Positions 61,612 through 64,000 of a DNA stretch of 64,000 bases are shown here, piece after piece (within the stretch, counting starts at the first letter, position 1; each line of letters opens with the position of its first letter). The notes beneath the pieces are model-generated. The model made no database searches. It worked only from the letters and a program-made list of their open reading frames with translations, and was not told the origin of the DNA. The translations under genes were made by a program, and so were the position numbers. This DNA comes from Kitasatospora sp. GAS204B (GTDB lineage Bacteria; Actinomycetota; Actinomycetes; Streptomycetales; Streptomycetaceae), in contig NZ_JARZAG010000014.1 in assembly GCF_029892155.1 (NCBI RefSeq), forward strand, positions 1 through 64,000. The letters are read 5' to 3'.

Positions 61612-63138
61612 ATGCCCATAGCAGCAAAAGGGTTCCGCACGGAGGTGCAGGAGATCCTTGATGTCCTGGGCGCCGCTCCTGAGCGGGAGACGCTGGTGCA
61701 CCAGGGGCGGCGTATCACTGCCGGCGAGTTGCGCGACCTCGTCTACCGCCTGGCCTGGGCTCTGCGAGTCGAAGGACTGAGGCGCGGTGACACTGTGACG
61801 TTGCTCAGCGGAAACCTGCCGCAGACCCTGGCCGTGCGCTATGCCGCGAGCCTCCTCGGCTGCAGGGTCAGCCACTTGTACAACAACCTGCCTTCCGCGG
61901 CGCAGGCCGAGGCAGTCCGCGACGGGAAGACCCGTGTGCTGATCGTCGACCCCCGGTGCACCGAGCAGGCCAAGAGCATCGCCGAGCGGGTCCGGCTGGA
62001 GACTGTTCTCACACTGGGCCCTGCCCCGATCGGTGCGGATCTCCTGGAGATGGCCGCTGACTACCCGGCTGTGTCCGTGCCCAGCCAGGCACAACCGCAG
62101 GACGTAAGGACCATCAGCTACTCCCGCGGCAGGCGCGTGCAGGGCGTGTGCCATACCTACGAGCAGATACGGCAGTTCGGCCCATGGATGCCGACGGAGT
62201 CACAGGGTGCGCCCCGTCTGCTGGTGTGCACCACTCTCGCGCACACCGCAGGCCCCCTGGCCGACAGCATTTTACGTGTGGGCGGATGCGTTGTGCTGAT
62301 GGAAGGCTTCGATGCCGTGGCCGTTCTCGATGTGATCGAACGTGAAGTGATCACCGATCTGTTCCTGCCGCCCTCCCTGCTCTATCAGCTGATGGGCCAT
62401 CCGCAGGCCAAGCGTGCCGACACCTCGCACCTGCGTCGCCTCCTCTACGGGGGCTGCCCGGCTTCACCGGCGCGGATCGCCGACGCGCTGCGACAGTTCG
62501 GGCCGGTGCTGGTCCAGCTCTACGGGCAACGGGAGGCAGGGATCATCAGCGTCCTGGACACCGACAGCCATGACCTGCATCGATCCGAGCGGCTGCGGTC
62601 CGCCGGGCAGGCGCTACCCGGCGTAGAGGTCACGATTCGCGACGCGTCCGGCCGCGATTTGCCCGCGGGAGAACGGGGTGAGATCTGCGTGCGCTCCACA
62701 GGGCTCATGCAGGGATACTGGCAACAGCCCGAACTGACCGCCGAGGTGCTGCGGGACGGCTGGTTGCGCACCGGCGACTTGGGCTGTCTGGACAGCGAGG
62801 GCTACCTGACCGTCGTCGGCCGGTCGGACGTGATCGCCACAGGTGCCGGCCCGGTCCTCCGCTGCGATGTGGAGAACCTGCTCACCTGCCATCCCCGTAT
62901 CCAGGAGAGCGCCGTCTTCGGGGTCCGGGACGCCCACGGCAGCGAGCTCGTTCACGCCGCTGTCGTGCCCCTGGCTGACAGCGGAATTGACGAGAACGAG
63001 CTGCGGGCCATGGTGCGCGAGCGATTGGGCGTGTCGCACGAGCCCACCCGTATCGAGTTCCGCGACATCCTGCCGCTGACCGACGCCGGCACGGCGGACA
63101 GGGAACTGCTGCGCCTGCAGAGTGAGGAACTCGGGTGA
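61612..63138 (+). CDS. Divergent acyl-CoA ligase-like (ANL superfamily) enzyme
   Basis: The 508-residue product starts at ATG 61612 (AAAGGA upstream). Core motifs of adenylate-forming enzymes are present: LRRGDTVTLLSGNLPQTLAV, FLPPSLLYQLMGHP, RLLYGGCPASPARIADALRQ, VQLYGQREAG (A5), GERGEICVRSTGLMQGYW and WLRTGDLGCLDSEGYLTVVG (A7-A8). Two key sites are abnormal. The phosphate-binding loop, usually YTSGTTGxPKG, is ISYSRGRRVQGV, and the catalytic Lys of the last motif (usually PLTxxGKxDR) is absent (PLTDAGTADREL). It may bind acyl substrates without normal adenylation, or act with another protein. No acyl carrier protein gene is adjacent. Confidence 0.85.
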   Translation: MPIAAKGFRTEVQEILDVLGAAPERETLVHQGRRITAGELRDLVYRLAWALRVEGLRRGDTVTLLSGNLPQTLAVRYAASLLGCRVSHLYNNLPSAAQAEAVRDGKTRVLIVDPRCTEQAKSIAERVRLETVLTLGPAPIGADLLEMAADYPAVSVPSQAQPQDVRTISYSRGRRVQGVCHTYEQIRQFGPWMPTESQGAPRLLVCTTLAHTAGPLADSILRVGGCVVLMEGFDAVAVLDVIEREVITDLFLPPSLLYQLMGHPQAKRADTSHLRRLLYGGCPASPARIADALRQFGPVLVQLYGQREAGIISVLDTDSHDLHRSERLRSAGQALPGVEVTIRDASGRDLPAGERGEICVRSTGLMQGYWQQPELTAEVLRDGWLRTGDLGCLDSEGYLTVVGRSDVIATGAGPVLRCDVENLLTCHPRIQESAVFGVRDAHGSELVHAAVVPLADSGIDENELRAMVRERLGVSHEPTRIEFRDILPLTDAGTADRELLRLQSEELG

Positions 63139-63410
63139 GGCCTCGCAGTTGCCTGTTCCCGGTGGGACCCAGCCGACCAGGAAGTCCGCGCTCACCCTGA
63201 CCCGCCTCCTGGCGGCGCAGCTGCGATGCTGGCGGCTCCCGCTTCCGGCAACGGGCCCGAGCGGCAGGCCGAGCGTGCACAACTGCCACCCACCCCGCAC
63301 CACTCCCTTCAGGCATAAATAATGTTAAAAGATAAGCCCATGACTTGACTGCAGCATTTTGTGAGCTTTATCTTTCTATTGCTTCTCAGCTCTCCCCCGA
63401 CTGGGAAGCT

Positions 63411-63454
63411 GGGAGTCATCACGATACGCCACCCCCGGAATCGTGATGACTCCC
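63411..63454. terminator. 15-bp perfect hairpin followed by TTT
   Basis: GGGAGTCATCACGAT (63411-63425) and its exact complement (63440-63454) enclose 14 bases; outer GGGAAGC and GCTTCCC extend the stem across an internal loop. It lies 270 bases after the ligase gene in an AT-richer stretch (63310-63390) and may terminate its transcript. Confidence 0.65.
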
Positions 63455-63572
63455 TTTCCCGCTTCCCGGAGGCCGATACCGAGCATCTCCATCACGGCTT
63501 CATCCGTGAGTGGGATTTCAGTACTTAAAGCTCACCAGAGGCGATCAGTGAGCTTTTCAGGGCGGCCACCGA

Positions 63573-64000
63573 TCAGGTGATGGGGCCGATGAGGACACCC
63601 GGCTTGTCGGCACTGCAACGGGCTCGGCGGAAGATCTGCCATTGCTTGATGGTGGCCACGCTGCGTTCGTCCGGGGAGCGGAGTCGGGTGTGGGCCCGGT
63701 TCAACGAACTTTGCCCAGCGGTGGTTTCCTGGCTGGGCTTGCGCCTCATCGGTACCGCGAACGTGCCGCCCGCGCCGGTGTAGGCCAGAACGGCGATGCG
63801 GAGCCTGGCGCAGGTCTTCACGATGCGGTGCATGCGGGCTGCGGTCAGGTCGTGGGTGCGCCGGGCAGGGCTCGCGAGACCCATGCGAGCTTGCCTTCGG
63901 TGCTGGTGATGACCTGGAGGTTCACGCCGTGGCGGCGGTGCTTGCCCGAGTAGTCAGCGCGGCCGTCGCCGACCCCGGGGCTTGGGTCAGGCCAGGGGCA
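63573..64000 (-). pseudogene. IS5-family transposase remnant at the window edge
   Basis: From the right edge the minus frame reads YSGKHRRHGVNLQVITSTEG, KLAWVSRALPG, then after a frame change near 63870 THDLTAARMHRIVKTCARLR, a degraded middle and IKQWQIFRRARCS to a stop at 63573. This is the second half of an IS5/IS1647-like DDE transposase. The expected DRAY-like segment is altered (VLAYTGAGG) and some residues are lost, so it is inactive. The N-terminal part lies beyond the window. Confidence 0.75.

Noticed and set aside
8..63990. tRNA or rRNA genes
   Set aside because: No cloverleaf with a TTCGA arm and CCA-type end, and no ribosomal RNA segment, was recognised on either strand by eye; a covariance search could not be run.

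Overview
The window is high-GC DNA from a streptomycete-like actinomycete. The signs are strong third-position GC bias, Shine-Dalgarno sites of the GGAGG type, GTG starts, SARP, HSP18-regulator-like and DUF2267 families, twin Hsp20 genes, and IS families common in Streptomyces (IS1380, IS630, ISKra4, IS607, IS110, IS3, IS5). No rRNA, tRNA or CRISPR array was seen. The density of broken insertion sequences, orphan genes and gene fragments suggests an accessory region such as a chromosome arm or island; that placement is inference.

Layout. 1-7.3 kb is a stress block: a MerR-type regulator broken by one TGA codon, two Hsp20 chaperones, an HTH protein divergent from the second hsp20, a coiled-coil protein, two DUF2267 proteins, a GvpU-like protein and a small CarD-like protein. 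7.7-9.1 kb holds a possible small RNA and a MobF relaxase remnant. 9.5-17.8 kb carries a secreted protein, a dihydrodipicolinate-reductase-like enzyme, a SARP regulator with cyclase and ATPase domains, a CurA-type reductase and an orphan acyl-CoA carboxylase beta chain. 17.8-28.9 kb is IS-rich; an IS630 element with clear ends sits in the end of an IS1380 remnant. This stretch also holds the first HExxH protein, a large Ala/Gly-rich orphan and a secreted beta-helix protein between two ISKra4 remnants. 28.9-41 kb has a secreted alpha/beta hydrolase, two tandem orphan proteins with disordered tails, an isolated urease gamma gene between halves of an IS607 element, and the second HExxH protein. 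41-52.5 kb is more conventional: a large anchored surface protein, an FtsX-type ABC exporter, an N-acetylmuramoyl-L-alanine amidase, NfeD, an aldo/keto reductase and a secreted protein followed by three strong hairpins. 53-64 kb has two OmpR-type regulators that both lack the phospho-acceptor Asp, flanking an amino-acid permease, then a YhgE/Pip-like membrane protein, the third HExxH protein, a divergent adenylate-forming enzyme and an IS5 remnant at the edge.

Main discovery candidate. Three proteins at 18216-19685 (+), 39034-40341 (-) and 59552-60856 (+) appear to be highly diverged members of one family that I cannot match to a named one. Each has an N-terminal Phe-rich helix, an IPxE motif, a Leu-His-Glu HExxH motif, an NP/FP/A helical segment and a PxExxA motif 203-218 residues after HExxH, consistent with a gluzincin-like zinc metallopeptidase. 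Two of the three end in long Pro/Ser/Thr-rich tails. With the other orphans of similar style (23425-25149, 32862-34601, 35049-35849) they look like a dispersed effector or toxin-like repertoire, but no secretion machinery is visible here and that role is speculative.
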